NCBI GenBank assembly: GCA_001839685.1
Contig: MLAK01000024.1
Location: 71,653-135,652 of the forward strand
DNA length: 64,000 bases
Source of the DNA: Tritrichomonas foetus
Taxonomy: Eukaryota; Parabasalia; Tritrichomonadida; Tritrichomonadidae
Direction: 5' to 3'
Both the position numbers and the translations under genes were made by a program. Of the stretch, positions 27,240-37,583 are shown piece by piece. Numbering within the stretch: position 1 is the stretch's first letter; every line of letters begins with the position of its first letter. A model generated the notes under the pieces. It saw only the letters and a program-made list of their open reading frames with translations. It did not search any database and was not told the origin of the DNA.

Positions 27240-27770
27240 ATAGAAATTCCAAAATATTTCCTTGTTTCTTATTTTTGAGTTTCAAATTGTTCTGTATATT
27301 TCTCAAATGGTGTAAATTAAATTTATTTTGTTTAATTTATTCAGAACATCTTTTCAGCAGAAAAAATGATTATCATTTTTTCATTGCTTTTTATTTCATG
27401 AATGTTACAGGTAATTTAAACATTCATCTTGATTTTATAAAGCATAATAGTGTTTATGCCGGTTAACCATGTATTTTTGAATAATAAATAAATTGCATAT
27501 TGGTTGTTTTTTTAGAAAATAGAAATTAATTGTTTTTTAAGGTGTAAAATGAAGTTAGAAGACCATAAGCACAACATATAGGTGGTAATTCTAAGAATGT
27601 AGTGAGTAAAAAGCACTTCAAACTAATCAATTCACTTCATTTATTTTCACAGAAAGAATTCTGAATATTTGAATTATCATTTGGCCAAAAAAATCAGTTA
27701 TCAATTCAATATTTGACCATTAACATCATAAACACCTTTGAAAAAGTGTAAACTGTCATCAATCATCCAG
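27240..27770. other. Intergenic, promoter of the GH77 gene
   Basis: AT-rich. A TCATCC initiator is at 27763-27768, just before the ATG at 27771. No gene seen. Confidence 0.4.
27763..27768 (+). promoter_or_regulatory. Inr (TCATCC) of the GH77-like gene
   Basis: TCATCC 3-8 nt before the ATG at 27771. Confidence 0.4.
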
Positions 27771-30700
27771 ATGAATAAAATCTCTTTCTTTTTAAAAACT
27801 CAAAAGAAAAGTAGCGCAAAGCTCTACATATACGGAAATTTACCAGAACTCGGAAATGGCGACCCGAATAAAGGAATTCCACTCGAAAACGATAATTCAG
27901 ACGTCTATTCGCATAAACTCACAATTGACTTAAAACATCCACCCAAAGGACAAACTGCATGGTATTCGTACTTCTACCGAACGAAATTCGGCGCAATTGT
28001 ACGAGAAGTTTGCCCATTACGATTTTTAAATTTCTCGAACTGTAATTGCTCGTTTTACGACACTTTCGATATACCCACCTCGATTGGCGATCTCATTGTT
28101 CGCTTCCGCGTTCATTACAAAACGGTTTACGGCCAGGAACTCTACGTTTGTGGGGATCCAAAAGAAATGGGAAGTTGGAATCCCAGACGCGCCGTTCTTT
28201 TGAATTATGTTGGTGACGACTACTGGGAAGGAACAATTCGCCTTCCGCTTAACGATAAACCGCAAGTTTTGTATTACAAATATATCGTTTATACATCACC
28301 GCGAAACTTTTTCTGGGAAGGTGAAGAAAATCATAAATTTGAAATCGGCGCAGCTCCCTCGCCCACAATTTTTGAAATTAACGATGTTTTCCACTGGAAC
28401 GATCCAATAATTGACGTTTATTCAACTTCACCATTTGTTGATGTAATTAACCGTCGGATTTCAACATCTTCGCCAATATCATTTGAGCCAAACACGCAGT
28501 CCAATACTGTCAAAATAAACTTCATTGTGAAGTGCCCATATGTGAGGCCAAACCAAGAACTGTACATAGTTGGCTCCACTCCTGAAGTTGGCGAGTGGGA
28601 TGCAGAAAAAGGATATAAAATGACAGATTACTACTTCCCAGAATGGAAGGCATCAATAGTTTTTAACTCAAATTCATTACCATTTGATTATAAGTATTGC
28701 ATTAAAGATAAAACAAGCACAGATGTGATCTGGGAATCTCGACCAAACCGAATTTGTCCAATTAATCTTATAAAATGTGACGAATCATTTCCAAGATCAA
28801 TTATTATTAATGATTGGTTCACAAATCCAAACACAGAAAAATTCAAAGGATTTGGTATTTCCGTTCCTTTATCGTCATTAAGGTCAAAAATGAGTGTGGG
28901 AATTGGACAATATACAGATTTGAACGGTCTTGTTGACTATTGTAATGATATTTATTCATCGTTGATTCAACTTTTGCCAATTAATGATACAACTACCACT
29001 GGTGATTGGAGTGACTCTTTTCCTTATCGACAGACATCAAGTTTTGCTTTACATCCAATTTATATTGACCTTCTTTCTATTAAGGGTGTGCCACAAAAAG
29101 TTATAAATGAAGTGATAGATATCAAAACTGAATTAGACAATCTTCCATCTGTTGATTATCCACGCGTTTTTTCATTCAAAATTGAAAAATTACGAGAAAT
29201 TTATTCATTTGTAAAGGAAAATTTGAATGCAAATGAAAAATTCAATTCTTTTATTAAGCATAATACTCAATGGCTCCAAACTTATGCACTTTTCTCAGTT
29301 TTTAGAGACCTTTATGGAACTGCTGACTTTCGAGTTTGGCCTGAACATCAAACAATAACCGAACGTGAAATTCGGTCACTTGTTCAATCAAATTACGATG
29401 AAGTTCAATTTTATTATTGGATTCAGTTTATTTGCAATGAACAATTCAAATCTGCACGAAAATATGCATCTGATCATGGTGTTGTCCTTAAAGGTGACCT
29501 ACCTTTAGGTGTTTCACCATACAGTGTAGAATGTTGGGCATATCCAACTTTATTCAATTTAGATATGTCTGCAGGCACTCCACCTGACTTCTTGAATGAC
29601 AATGGAGAAAATTTCGAATATCCAACATATAATTGGCCAATGCATGCAACTACAGATTTCTCATGGTGGAGATTGAGGCTTCGTCGAATGGCCGACCTTT
29701 TCCATGCTGTTCAACTTGATCAAATGATGGGATTCTTTAGAATGTGGGAAATACCAAATGATTCATGCGTTAGAAGTGTTTTAGGTCATTTTGAACCAAC
29801 ACTTTCATTTTCTCGTGCTGAACTTCGTGATCGTGGCTTATTAAACATGGATAGATACTTAAAGCCTTATGTACGGTGGAGAATAATTAAAGAGAAATTC
29901 GGTCCAGAAGCTGATTATGTTGCGGAAACATTCTTTAGAGGTGCAGTTTGCTCAAGAGAAGATCAAGTATTTAGTTTTAAGGACGAATTCGACAGTGAAG
30001 TAAAAATACGCAATTATTTAAGTACCCAGAAAATGGATTCCAAACAAAGAATTGATTTAGAAAGAAAATTGTTCGAACTTTTATCAAATGTTTTATTAAT
30101 TGAAGATACAACAAAACCAGATCATTATCATGTTCGTGCTCAAATGCTTTTTGAAAAAGTTAAAAGAACAGCAGATGGAAACTTTATTCCAATTGAATCT
30201 AGTTCATTTAGGGAATTACCCGAATCACAAAAAGGGACATTTAAAGAATTATTCTATGAATATTTCTATAACCGTCAAACAAACCTCTGGCTTGAACTTG
30301 CTACTCCAAAATTGAAAATGCTTCAAGAAAGTACTAACATGCTACTTTGTGCAGATGATCTCGGATTAAATAATGAAAAACTCACACAGAATTTAGAAGC
30401 ACGTGGATTTTTATCATTAAGAGTTCAAAGAATGTCTCGATTAGAAAACCACAACTTTGATAAAGTCAGAGAATTTCCATACTTTTCAATAGCTACACCA
30501 TCAACACCACAGATGACAACCATCCGTGGTTGGTGGGAAGAAAATCGAGAAGTTATTGCTAAATTCTGGCGTGAAGAAGTTTGGAGAAATGATGAACCAC
30601 CTTCCCAATGCGAGTGTTTCATTCAAGAATTAATTTTGAAACAACACCTTTGGTCAGATTCAATGTGGACTATATTTCTCCTTCAAGACATTACTGGTGT

Positions 30701-30869
30701 TGATCAAAGATTCAGAAGCCAGCTTCCATCACAAGAAAGAATTAATGATCCAAAGTCAGAAAACCAGAGATGGGACTATCGTTATCCTTTCTCGATTGAA
30801 GAGCTTCTTGATGCAAGAGACTTTTCATTCAGAATTCGAACACTTGTGGAAGAAAGCAAGAGAAAATAA
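27771..30869 (+). CDS. DPE2-like GH77 4-alpha-glucanotransferase homologue, three CBM20 domains, catalytic residues degraded
   Basis: 1032 aa from the ATG at 27771 (an upstream TTG frame is not a start). Three starch-binding CBM20-like domains: about 1-95, 107-205 (LYVCGDPKEMGSWNP) and 247-345 (LYIVGSTPEVGEWD); plant DPE2 has two. The GH77 domain follows (about 355-1000) with the DPE2-type insertion. The nucleophile Asp650 is present in VQLDQMMGFFRMWEIP, but the near-invariant Arg two residues before is Gln648 and the following His is Gln651. The acid/base Glu of AEDLG is Asp862 (CADDLGLN). The transition-state Asp of the HD motif is Gln914 (PSTPQMTT). Active enzymes transfer glucan chains from maltose or glycogen in the cytosol; this one probably binds polyglucan without normal catalysis. 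Alignment to DPE2 is from memory. Confidence 0.92.
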   Translation: MNKISFFLKTQKKSSAKLYIYGNLPELGNGDPNKGIPLENDNSDVYSHKLTIDLKHPPKGQTAWYSYFYRTKFGAIVREVCPLRFLNFSNCNCSFYDTFDIPTSIGDLIVRFRVHYKTVYGQELYVCGDPKEMGSWNPRRAVLLNYVGDDYWEGTIRLPLNDKPQVLYYKYIVYTSPRNFFWEGEENHKFEIGAAPSPTIFEINDVFHWNDPIIDVYSTSPFVDVINRRISTSSPISFEPNTQSNTVKINFIVKCPYVRPNQELYIVGSTPEVGEWDAEKGYKMTDYYFPEWKASIVFNSNSLPFDYKYCIKDKTSTDVIWESRPNRICPINLIKCDESFPRSIIINDWFTNPNTEKFKGFGISVPLSSLRSKMSVGIGQYTDLNGLVDYCNDIYSSLIQLLPINDTTTTGDWSDSFPYRQTSSFALHPIYIDLLSIKGVPQKVINEVIDIKTELDNLPSVDYPRVFSFKIEKLREIYSFVKENLNANEKFNSFIKHNTQWLQTYALFSVFRDLYGTADFRVWPEHQTITEREIRSLVQSNYDEVQFYYWIQFICNEQFKSARKYASDHGVVLKGDLPLGVSPYSVECWAYPTLFNLDMSAGTPPDFLNDNGENFEYPTYNWPMHATTDFSWWRLRLRRMADLFHAVQLDQMMGFFRMWEIPNDSCVRSVLGHFEPTLSFSRAELRDRGLLNMDRYLKPYVRWRIIKEKFGPEADYVAETFFRGAVCSREDQVFSFKDEFDSEVKIRNYLSTQKMDSKQRIDLERKLFELLSNVLLIEDTTKPDHYHVRAQMLFEKVKRTADGNFIPIESSSFRELPESQKGTFKELFYEYFYNRQTNLWLELATPKLKMLQESTNMLLCADDLGLNNEKLTQNLEARGFLSLRVQRMSRLENHNFDKVREFPYFSIATPSTPQMTTIRGWWEENREVIAKFWREEVWRNDEPPSQCECFIQELILKQHLWSDSMWTIFLLQDITGVDQRFRSQLPSQERINDPKSENQRWDYRYPFSIEELLDARDFSFRIRTLVEESKRK

Positions 30870-31715
30870 TGATCTTCTTTCTGATTTTCTTATTTTGTAC
30901 CCCATTTTGAATCATCTTTTAGACCAATTCCAGTTTATTTATACATCTTATTGATTTGATTTTTATGAAAAATTTTATAATTTATTTATTTATTTTTTTA
31001 GAAAACTAAAAAGAACTATTTTTTTCGAATATATGATTTCTATAGGTTGTTTTTTCAAATTTTGTTTGATTTTATTCTTATCAAAAAAATAATAATCTAA
31101 CTGGAATCACTCATAGAGAAGTGATAAAAACAGAAAATTCATGTCTTATTTTTGAAGTGATTATCATCAGTCTGGAGAAATGAGCGAGTGAAAATAATAT
31201 TTCATGAAAAATAAAATATTTTTTGAATGGTTTTATTGACATCATAGAATTTTTGTTTGGATAATTCTCAATTTTGAGATAGCAAAATTCAATTAATATG
31301 CGACTTTTTAATAAACATATTTTTGATTTCTTTCCAATCCTATTTATAGCCATGAAAAATAATGTTTTTTCGTATTCATGATCAAATGTGTTTATAATTA
31401 TAATGGTGAAGGGAAAATCATTATCGATCATTTTTCCCAAAAAAATCGTCCAAAATTTTACATCACATTACAGGAAATTGCCAATCAACACATGAAAAAA
31501 CTTGACAAATGATATTTTTTTCAATAGTTTGATAGACATTAATGTCTTTAAAATAGGGTATAAATATATTATCATGAAGTTCTCGATTAGGAGGAGAAAA
31601 AAAGTCATTTAAAAAATTACTTTTCATGCAATGAAAACGTGTTAACAATTCTTTTTAAATTTTTGAATGACGCATCAAATAAATCATTGAAATTTGTTCT
31701 TTCACTTCATTACGA
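30870..31715. other. Intergenic, no convincing gene
   Basis: 850 bp, AT-rich. Minus frames at 31111-31440 and 31463-31648 have ATGs but no recognised motif and no clear Inr; they could be relics. The right end holds TCATTA (31707-31712), the likely initiator of the next gene. Confidence 0.4.
31707..31712 (+). promoter_or_regulatory. Inr (TCATTA) of the secreted-protein gene
   Basis: TCATTA 4-9 nt before the ATG at 31716. Confidence 0.45.
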
Positions 31716-34700
31716 ATGATGTTGTGGCTTCTCGCCATTTTATCAGCCTGCGCAGATTCTAATCCATGTGATCAGTTATATGAATCCGAAGATGAGACCT
31801 TTAAATTTTGCTTGTCGGACAAAGACACTGAATGTTCTGACTACAATGAAATTTATAGGGAGAAATGTTTTCTCGATTATAAATTTAATCGCACCCAAAA
31901 AATTGAAATTAATGTCCCAAATGTGTATTCGAAAAGGATCAGTTTAAACAAATTTTATTACGGATCTATAATTACTTTCCGCAACAGAATGAAGGATCCA
32001 CGTGCAAATGAGGAAGAAGAATTGAGAAATATCACAGTAGTATTTGATGTTACAGATCCAGAAAAACTCATTTTTGTTGATTTAACAGAAGCACGTGTTA
32101 TTCCAGCATCAAGTGGCAATCAAATGACTTATATTACTTTATCAAGTGCCGAATCATCTTCTTTTCTCCCTGGAAATGGAAATGGACCATCAGTGTATTT
32201 TCGTAAATTCGATTATGATTCTGACAAAACTCCCCTCGAAAAGGGTGTCGACTTCTCTGCTTTTAAGGAAGTCAATGTTCCACAAGATTGGATTCTACAG
32301 TTTCCAACAGAAAAATCAGCTAAAACTGTAAATATCAGAATTGGCGAATCTCAGAAGAAAGACCCATTTATAGAATTAGTAAATGGTGATCTTTTTGAAT
32401 TAAAAATCAGGGGAAACATTGCTTCTGTTGTTGTAAATGGCTCAACATTAATCTTAGATGGTGACCTTGTCAAATCTACAACAACATTTAATTTGGGTGA
32501 TGTAGATTTTCTCTCACCAACACTAATCCTTGATTATCAAAACTCAACAATTGCCCCTAGCAAAGCACCATTTTTCCTTATTACAACTTCTCAAAAGACT
32601 AATTGGGTTATCAATGTTAAATCGAATGAATGGAAAGATTCTATTTACACAAGGATTATTGGAAAATCAAACACAATGAATATTGAAGAATCAAACATGC
32701 TTTCTGTTATCTTAAATTCACAGAAACCCGGAATTGAATTCGATCGTCCTGCTACTATTCTTCATTTGTATCTCAATCAATCTTATTCCACAATTTCTTG
32801 TATAAAATCAGTAAAACAGAATTATAATACATTTGAATGTGTTCATCTTCATGCCTTCACAGCAGAAGATCCAACACTTTATATAGCCGAGAGTCAGTGG
32901 ATGAAATATTACTCTGATTCCAGGAATAAAACCATTAATGTTATTATAGGGGAAAGCACAAAAGATCAATTTTATACTCCTAATGCAAAGTATATGGTTC
33001 AAAATATTGTCGATTTTGAGATTGGTGTTACTGATGACTACTCTACTAATATATATAAATACGGTGTTTTCTATGATGATGCAGAAGCCCCATACAATGT
33101 CAATGATTTCATGAGTTTTATAAATAACATGGAAATATTGGATGAAGCATTGATTGATTTGAGTAGCACTAAGAAACCGCTCATCTTAAATCAAAATATT
33201 TCTTTCCCTGGATCCAAATACTATATTCAAGCAGTTAGTGATGATTTTTCATTAAATAGTATTAATGATAATTTCCATAATTATCCAGGAAAGCATAATG
33301 AGGACAAGGAAGGAAAAGAAAGACAATATTATGTTTTATGCCAACCTGACTTAGATTGTAATAAATTTGAAATATCCCTCAAGAGTTCCATCTATTATCG
33401 AAATCCAGAATCTTATTGGCAAGATGAATCCATGTTTACACCAATATGCCATAAGTACACCGAAATATACTCTCAAAAAGATGCATCTGACAATCCATGT
33501 TGTCCTAATATCTGGGAAATGAATGATGCCACGCAAAGAATGGTTTGTATCGGCTTTCAAGCAAATGAAAAATATTTATCTAAATATTCAAAGGGAGAAA
33601 ATCTACAATCTGAAGGAAATTATAAGTACTGGGTTGATAGCATTTATGAAGGTATTACTGGCGCGTCGTTTAAGGCTAGTCACCCTGTTCCACTGTTAGA
33701 TCACTGTACCTTCTACAATATTAATTTCGAAACCAATTCGAACACAATGCTTATTGGAACTAATTATGCCGATAAATTCAATAATGTTGAGTGTCAAAAT
33801 AGTATCTATTTTAGATTTAGCGATAGGAATGATAATATCCTACCATTTAAGAGTTTGACAGTCAGTGGAGAAATCTTAAATCAAAATCTTTCAGCTATTA
33901 ACTGGAGTATAATACAATCTTTACAATTAGATTATAAGTTTTATGAAGCTAATCATTTGGCATTTAAGACAATCAATGATATCACAATTAGAGGATCAGA
34001 ATTTTATGAGAAAATTCAAGAAGTACTTAAAGATATTAGCGACAGGGGTAAAGATGAATATAAAGAAAATGAAAATGAAACAATATTCCTTATTTTTTCA
34101 GATACAGGAATAACAGTCAGTTGGGGAACACTTGAAGTCAAAGTATTAACCCTCTACCCTAATCAAAGATATAGGCATATTATAATGACTGAAATGCAAT
34201 TCGAGAAAGATGTTCAGGTTGTTTTCCAGAATTTAGCTGTTGATTATGATATAAAATTAAAGGAAAGTAAAGTAAATACTGGAACACTTTATCTTAGCGA
34301 AGATATCCAGCCAAAATTAATCAATTTCGAAGCATCTCAATTAAATATACTTTATACTAAAGATTCTGCTGACCAAAAATCATTCAGACATCAAATCAGG
34401 GAAGTTTCAAGCATTGAAATTGACACCGAGGTTGAAGAAGAAGTAAAAGGTGAATTTAATTTTGGATCAATAAGTGCATCAAACAAAGTCATAATCCAGT
34501 TCAAAAATAAATCGCAAAAGTTTTCTTCATTCAAAATAGAACAATTAACACTCAGTTCACCAGGTGATGAACCAATTCAGGTTTCAGGAAATGGTATTCC
34601 TAAGTATTCTTCTATCACAGTCGCCATCTTAACAGTTGCTGGTGATCACCAAAGTATTACATATGATGACTTTAATGTTTCTGGAACCATCAATACACAA

Positions 34701-35210
34701 AGTTCTTCCGTTTATATCAACCAACCATATACCAGACCCAACTTAAATATGACCTTTTCAGATTCTCTTTCTTTGGATATGAGTAATAATACAAATCTTG
34801 GTAAAGTCACTCTTCATTATAGTGGTTCGAAAAAATCTTGTGATTCAACAGAAGAGATTTATAGAAGGATATATAAGTCAAAATTTACAAATGTTTCATA
34901 CAGTCACAAATTTGGAGATTATCACTTCTTAACATGCCAAAAGGCACCAAGATGGACCTACTTCACTAACGAAACAGAATTCGATTATTGTCCATACCAA
35001 AAAGCAAAACTTATTGTTAAAGAATTCAGAGATGTGACAAAGGAAGACGTCGAAGAATTAAATATGCCTCTTAAAGATTTAGATAAAGGTGTCAACTACA
35101 CATGTCTTGCCTATACATTTGACTATAGTTCAGTAGATAGCAGTCTCACCAAAGGTTTCTATAAAGATGTTATTGAAAATGGTGAACGCAAAATTGAGTA
35201 TCTTCAATGA
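31716..35210 (+). CDS. Large secreted glycoprotein of unknown family
   Basis: 1164 aa. N-terminal signal peptide MMLWLLAILSACADS, then a Cys-containing segment (NPCDQLYESEDETFKFCLSD). Most of the protein is beta-rich with alternating hydrophobic residues and many NxS/T sequons, suggesting an extended beta-helix-like, N-glycosylated ectodomain. A Cys-rich middle (about 530-620: CQPDLDCNKFE, CCPNIWEMND) and a Cys-containing end (CLAYTFDYSS) may form disulfides. No C-terminal membrane helix or GPI-like tail is seen, so it is secreted or lumenal rather than anchored. Not BspA (no LRR) and not a peptidase by motif. An Inr (TCATTA) is 4-9 nt before the ATG. Function unknown; surface or vacuolar roles are guesses. 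Confidence 0.85.
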   Translation: MMLWLLAILSACADSNPCDQLYESEDETFKFCLSDKDTECSDYNEIYREKCFLDYKFNRTQKIEINVPNVYSKRISLNKFYYGSIITFRNRMKDPRANEEEELRNITVVFDVTDPEKLIFVDLTEARVIPASSGNQMTYITLSSAESSSFLPGNGNGPSVYFRKFDYDSDKTPLEKGVDFSAFKEVNVPQDWILQFPTEKSAKTVNIRIGESQKKDPFIELVNGDLFELKIRGNIASVVVNGSTLILDGDLVKSTTTFNLGDVDFLSPTLILDYQNSTIAPSKAPFFLITTSQKTNWVINVKSNEWKDSIYTRIIGKSNTMNIEESNMLSVILNSQKPGIEFDRPATILHLYLNQSYSTISCIKSVKQNYNTFECVHLHAFTAEDPTLYIAESQWMKYYSDSRNKTINVIIGESTKDQFYTPNAKYMVQNIVDFEIGVTDDYSTNIYKYGVFYDDAEAPYNVNDFMSFINNMEILDEALIDLSSTKKPLILNQNISFPGSKYYIQAVSDDFSLNSINDNFHNYPGKHNEDKEGKERQYYVLCQPDLDCNKFEISLKSSIYYRNPESYWQDESMFTPICHKYTEIYSQKDASDNPCCPNIWEMNDATQRMVCIGFQANEKYLSKYSKGENLQSEGNYKYWVDSIYEGITGASFKASHPVPLLDHCTFYNINFETNSNTMLIGTNYADKFNNVECQNSIYFRFSDRNDNILPFKSLTVSGEILNQNLSAINWSIIQSLQLDYKFYEANHLAFKTINDITIRGSEFYEKIQEVLKDISDRGKDEYKENENETIFLIFSDTGITVSWGTLEVKVLTLYPNQRYRHIIMTEMQFEKDVQVVFQNLAVDYDIKLKESKVNTGTLYLSEDIQPKLINFEASQLNILYTKDSADQKSFRHQIREVSSIEIDTEVEEEVKGEFNFGSISASNKVIIQFKNKSQKFSSFKIEQLTLSSPGDEPIQVSGNGIPKYSSITVAILTVAGDHQSITYDDFNVSGTINTQSSSVYINQPYTRPNLNMTFSDSLSLDMSNNTNLGKVTLHYSGSKKSCDSTEEIYRRIYKSKFTNVSYSHKFGDYHFLTCQKAPRWTYFTNETEFDYCPYQKAKLIVKEFRDVTKEDVEELNMPLKDLDKGVNYTCLAYTFDYSSVDSSLTKGFYKDVIENGERKIEYLQ

Positions 35211-35567
35211 AGTCGTATAAATATATATTATATATATTATGATTTTGTAAAAATATTTCTCTCAATTTTATCTTTTATTTATTTAATCCCTGTTGTTGGC
35301 AATTATTTTAATAATACTTGTATCTATGAATTGGTTAAATTGGTCAACAAATATTCAAATGGATTCCCGATACCAACCGAAACTAGTTATCAGTTTCCAA
35401 ATATTTGGAAGTAGTTACATATGATTTGAAGATTCAAAGAATAATTATTTATGGTAATATTATCATTTTTATTGTTTATAAAACAAAACTGTAAATAAAA
35501 ACATGTCAGGTTCTCAACATTTTTGATGAAATTATCAAATCTATTCTAAGATTTTATAAAATACTCA
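35211..35567. other. Intergenic between convergent genes
   Basis: AT-rich, with a small palindrome CCAAATATTTGG near 35397-35408. No gene. Confidence 0.4.
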
Positions 35568-37304
35568 TTATTTCTTCAGATACTCATCTATTCCAAATAA
35601 TTTAAAATACTCTTCAAACTTTTTTAAGAGCGAGCGAATTTCTGTGATGGTTCCATGTTCAATGAATTTTGCTGCTTTTTCAATCATTTCGAAACAATCT
35701 ATATCATTTGTTTGTTCACTTTGAACATTTTTCAGCGAATTCTTAAAAATATTTGCATAATTATCAAGTTTGGATTTTAGGTCACCAAGTAATTTTCGAT
35801 CGTCATCACCTTTCAAAACAATTTGAACAAATTCATATTTTTCTTTATTTTGTAAATCAGTGAGAGGAGAAGGCTCAATTTCTATTGTTTCACATTTTTC
35901 ATCATCTCTTTCAAAAGAGTTGATGATTTTCATCATTTCGGTTTTTTCAGGAACTGAACACCAAGCGGCACTTAAAACTGTTGTTGTTGGATTATCCATG
36001 AAAAATAACCCATTCAATTCATCATTCAATTCATAATCAAATTTCGAAATATTTTTTAAACTATATTGCTTCAAAATATTTCCACAACCAATTGGAACTT
36101 CATTTTCTTCTGCAAAAAAAACAGCTTTTTCACAAATCGTAGAATGTAAAACGATATATTGAGAACAATTGTTGTTTTTCACACAATAATCTTCAATTAC
36201 ACCACCACATTCAACAGATATAGTATATATTGGTGATTGATGTAATTCTACCAGTTTATATCTACTGACATTTAATAAAGCATTCAAAAAGTGAAGTGAC
36301 CCGATAGCAATTGAATCAGATGCTGGCAATTCACGCAAAATTTCAATATTTTTGACATTTTTCATATTTTTGACATAACCTACAGAATTCACAGCATTTT
36401 TAATTGCTTCTTGAACAAAATTAAATCTTGAGGCAGAGCCAATAATTTGAACTTCGTCAATTTGCCCAGTTATTGCTTCTTTTACAACATTTGATAATTC
36501 GTTTAATTCATTTTTTAGTACTTTAGTAAAAGAATTGCCTGATTGAATTAATAATTTCTGTGCTTTTGATTCTGTCACTTTTTTGACCTTTGAAATTTTT
36601 GAATTGAATGAAAAACCGCCTGTTTTTTCACTCCAAATATAGCTTGTTTGAACAGCAACTGGTGTAGCTTTAATTGTTGAAAATTCAACACGATAAGCTC
36701 TTGCACCAGCTGCGCCAACATCCACAAACAAAACATTTCTTTTTTTTTGTAAAAATCTATGATAAAATTTCACATTATATAATTGAATGGTTGATTGGTC
36801 GTCATCAAAAATTCCATAAAATGGCAATCGAGCCAAATACATTGCTTGCGTGAGACATTCGCGTTGCGACAGCGTAAAATATCGTGGAACACATAGCGAA
36901 ATTCCTTCGAGGCCGGCATATTGTTGATTCATGAAAAGTTTCGTTAATAAGATCGATAACATCTCAGTCGTGTTTGCAACAGGCGGAGTTGAATGCTCGA
37001 GGTTGTATCGTCCTAAAAAATACGTTACTCTGTCTGTTCCTGAATTTGGATGATATTTCAAATATTTTAAAGCGTCGTCTCCATATTTTGGAATTGAGTC
37101 ATACCCGTCTTCATTTGATAGGTGTCTGTCTAACGGTTTGTCTGTTTTGAACGCGACCGCGCTCGGTGTTAAAATTTTATTATCATTATTTAAGGCCATT
37201 TTGGCTTCCGCTGTAATCGAACTGAGAGCTATTCGTATGTATTGTGATCCAATGTCGATTGATGCATATGATGAAAGTGTAAAAGCCGAGAAAAGAAAAA
37301 ACAT
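35568..37304 (-). CDS. Grp170/HYOU1-like Hsp70-superfamily protein of the ER (shortened)
   Basis: 578 aa. Signal peptide MFFLFSAFTLSSYA, directly followed by SIDIGSQYIRIAL, the first phosphate-binding motif in Grp170 style. NVLFVDVGAAGARAYRVEFS is the second phosphate motif, and EVQIIGSASRFNFVQEAI the adenosine motif (with GG changed to GS). The ATPase half is thus clear. The C-terminal half is much shorter than in Grp170 (about 1000 aa) and has no KDEL-type end. In other eukaryotes Grp170 is the nucleotide-exchange factor for BiP and a holdase in the ER lumen. A TCAATG lies upstream of the ATG. It could alternatively be a diverged BiP-like protein; the 'SxDxGS' start favours Grp170. Confidence 0.8.
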   Translation of the reverse strand: MFFLFSAFTLSSYASIDIGSQYIRIALSSITAEAKMALNNDNKILTPSAVAFKTDKPLDRHLSNEDGYDSIPKYGDDALKYLKYHPNSGTDRVTYFLGRYNLEHSTPPVANTTEMLSILLTKLFMNQQYAGLEGISLCVPRYFTLSQRECLTQAMYLARLPFYGIFDDDQSTIQLYNVKFYHRFLQKKRNVLFVDVGAAGARAYRVEFSTIKATPVAVQTSYIWSEKTGGFSFNSKISKVKKVTESKAQKLLIQSGNSFTKVLKNELNELSNVVKEAITGQIDEVQIIGSASRFNFVQEAIKNAVNSVGYVKNMKNVKNIEILRELPASDSIAIGSLHFLNALLNVSRYKLVELHQSPIYTISVECGGVIEDYCVKNNNCSQYIVLHSTICEKAVFFAEENEVPIGCGNILKQYSLKNISKFDYELNDELNGLFFMDNPTTTVLSAAWCSVPEKTEMMKIINSFERDDEKCETIEIEPSPLTDLQNKEKYEFVQIVLKGDDDRKLLGDLKSKLDNYANIFKNSLKNVQSEQTNDIDCFEMIEKAAKFIEHGTITEIRSLLKKFEEYFKLFGIDEYLKK

Positions 37305-37583
37305 ATATTTAACACTTCGGCCATATAATCATTGAAAAAGTTATGAGGAGTATCTCATTAATGTAAAACATTTGTATATATTGTGATAACTTATGACCAT
37401 CCATGTATGATAACCCCTTCATCCAGTTTTGGAAAACTTCCATAAACTTTCAGGAAATAGGATTGAATCATTAAAATATGAATTTCATGTTCACAAAGAT
37501 GCTTTTGAACACGAATTTATCGATTCAATGATATAATTATATTTAAATTAATAATAAGTTGTGTATTAATAAATAAGATTCTT

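Noticed and set aside
31111..31648. Two consecutive minus ORFs (109 and 61 codons)
   Set aside because: No recognised motif. I tried to fit them to the ankyrin family N-terminal region and the match was not convincing.
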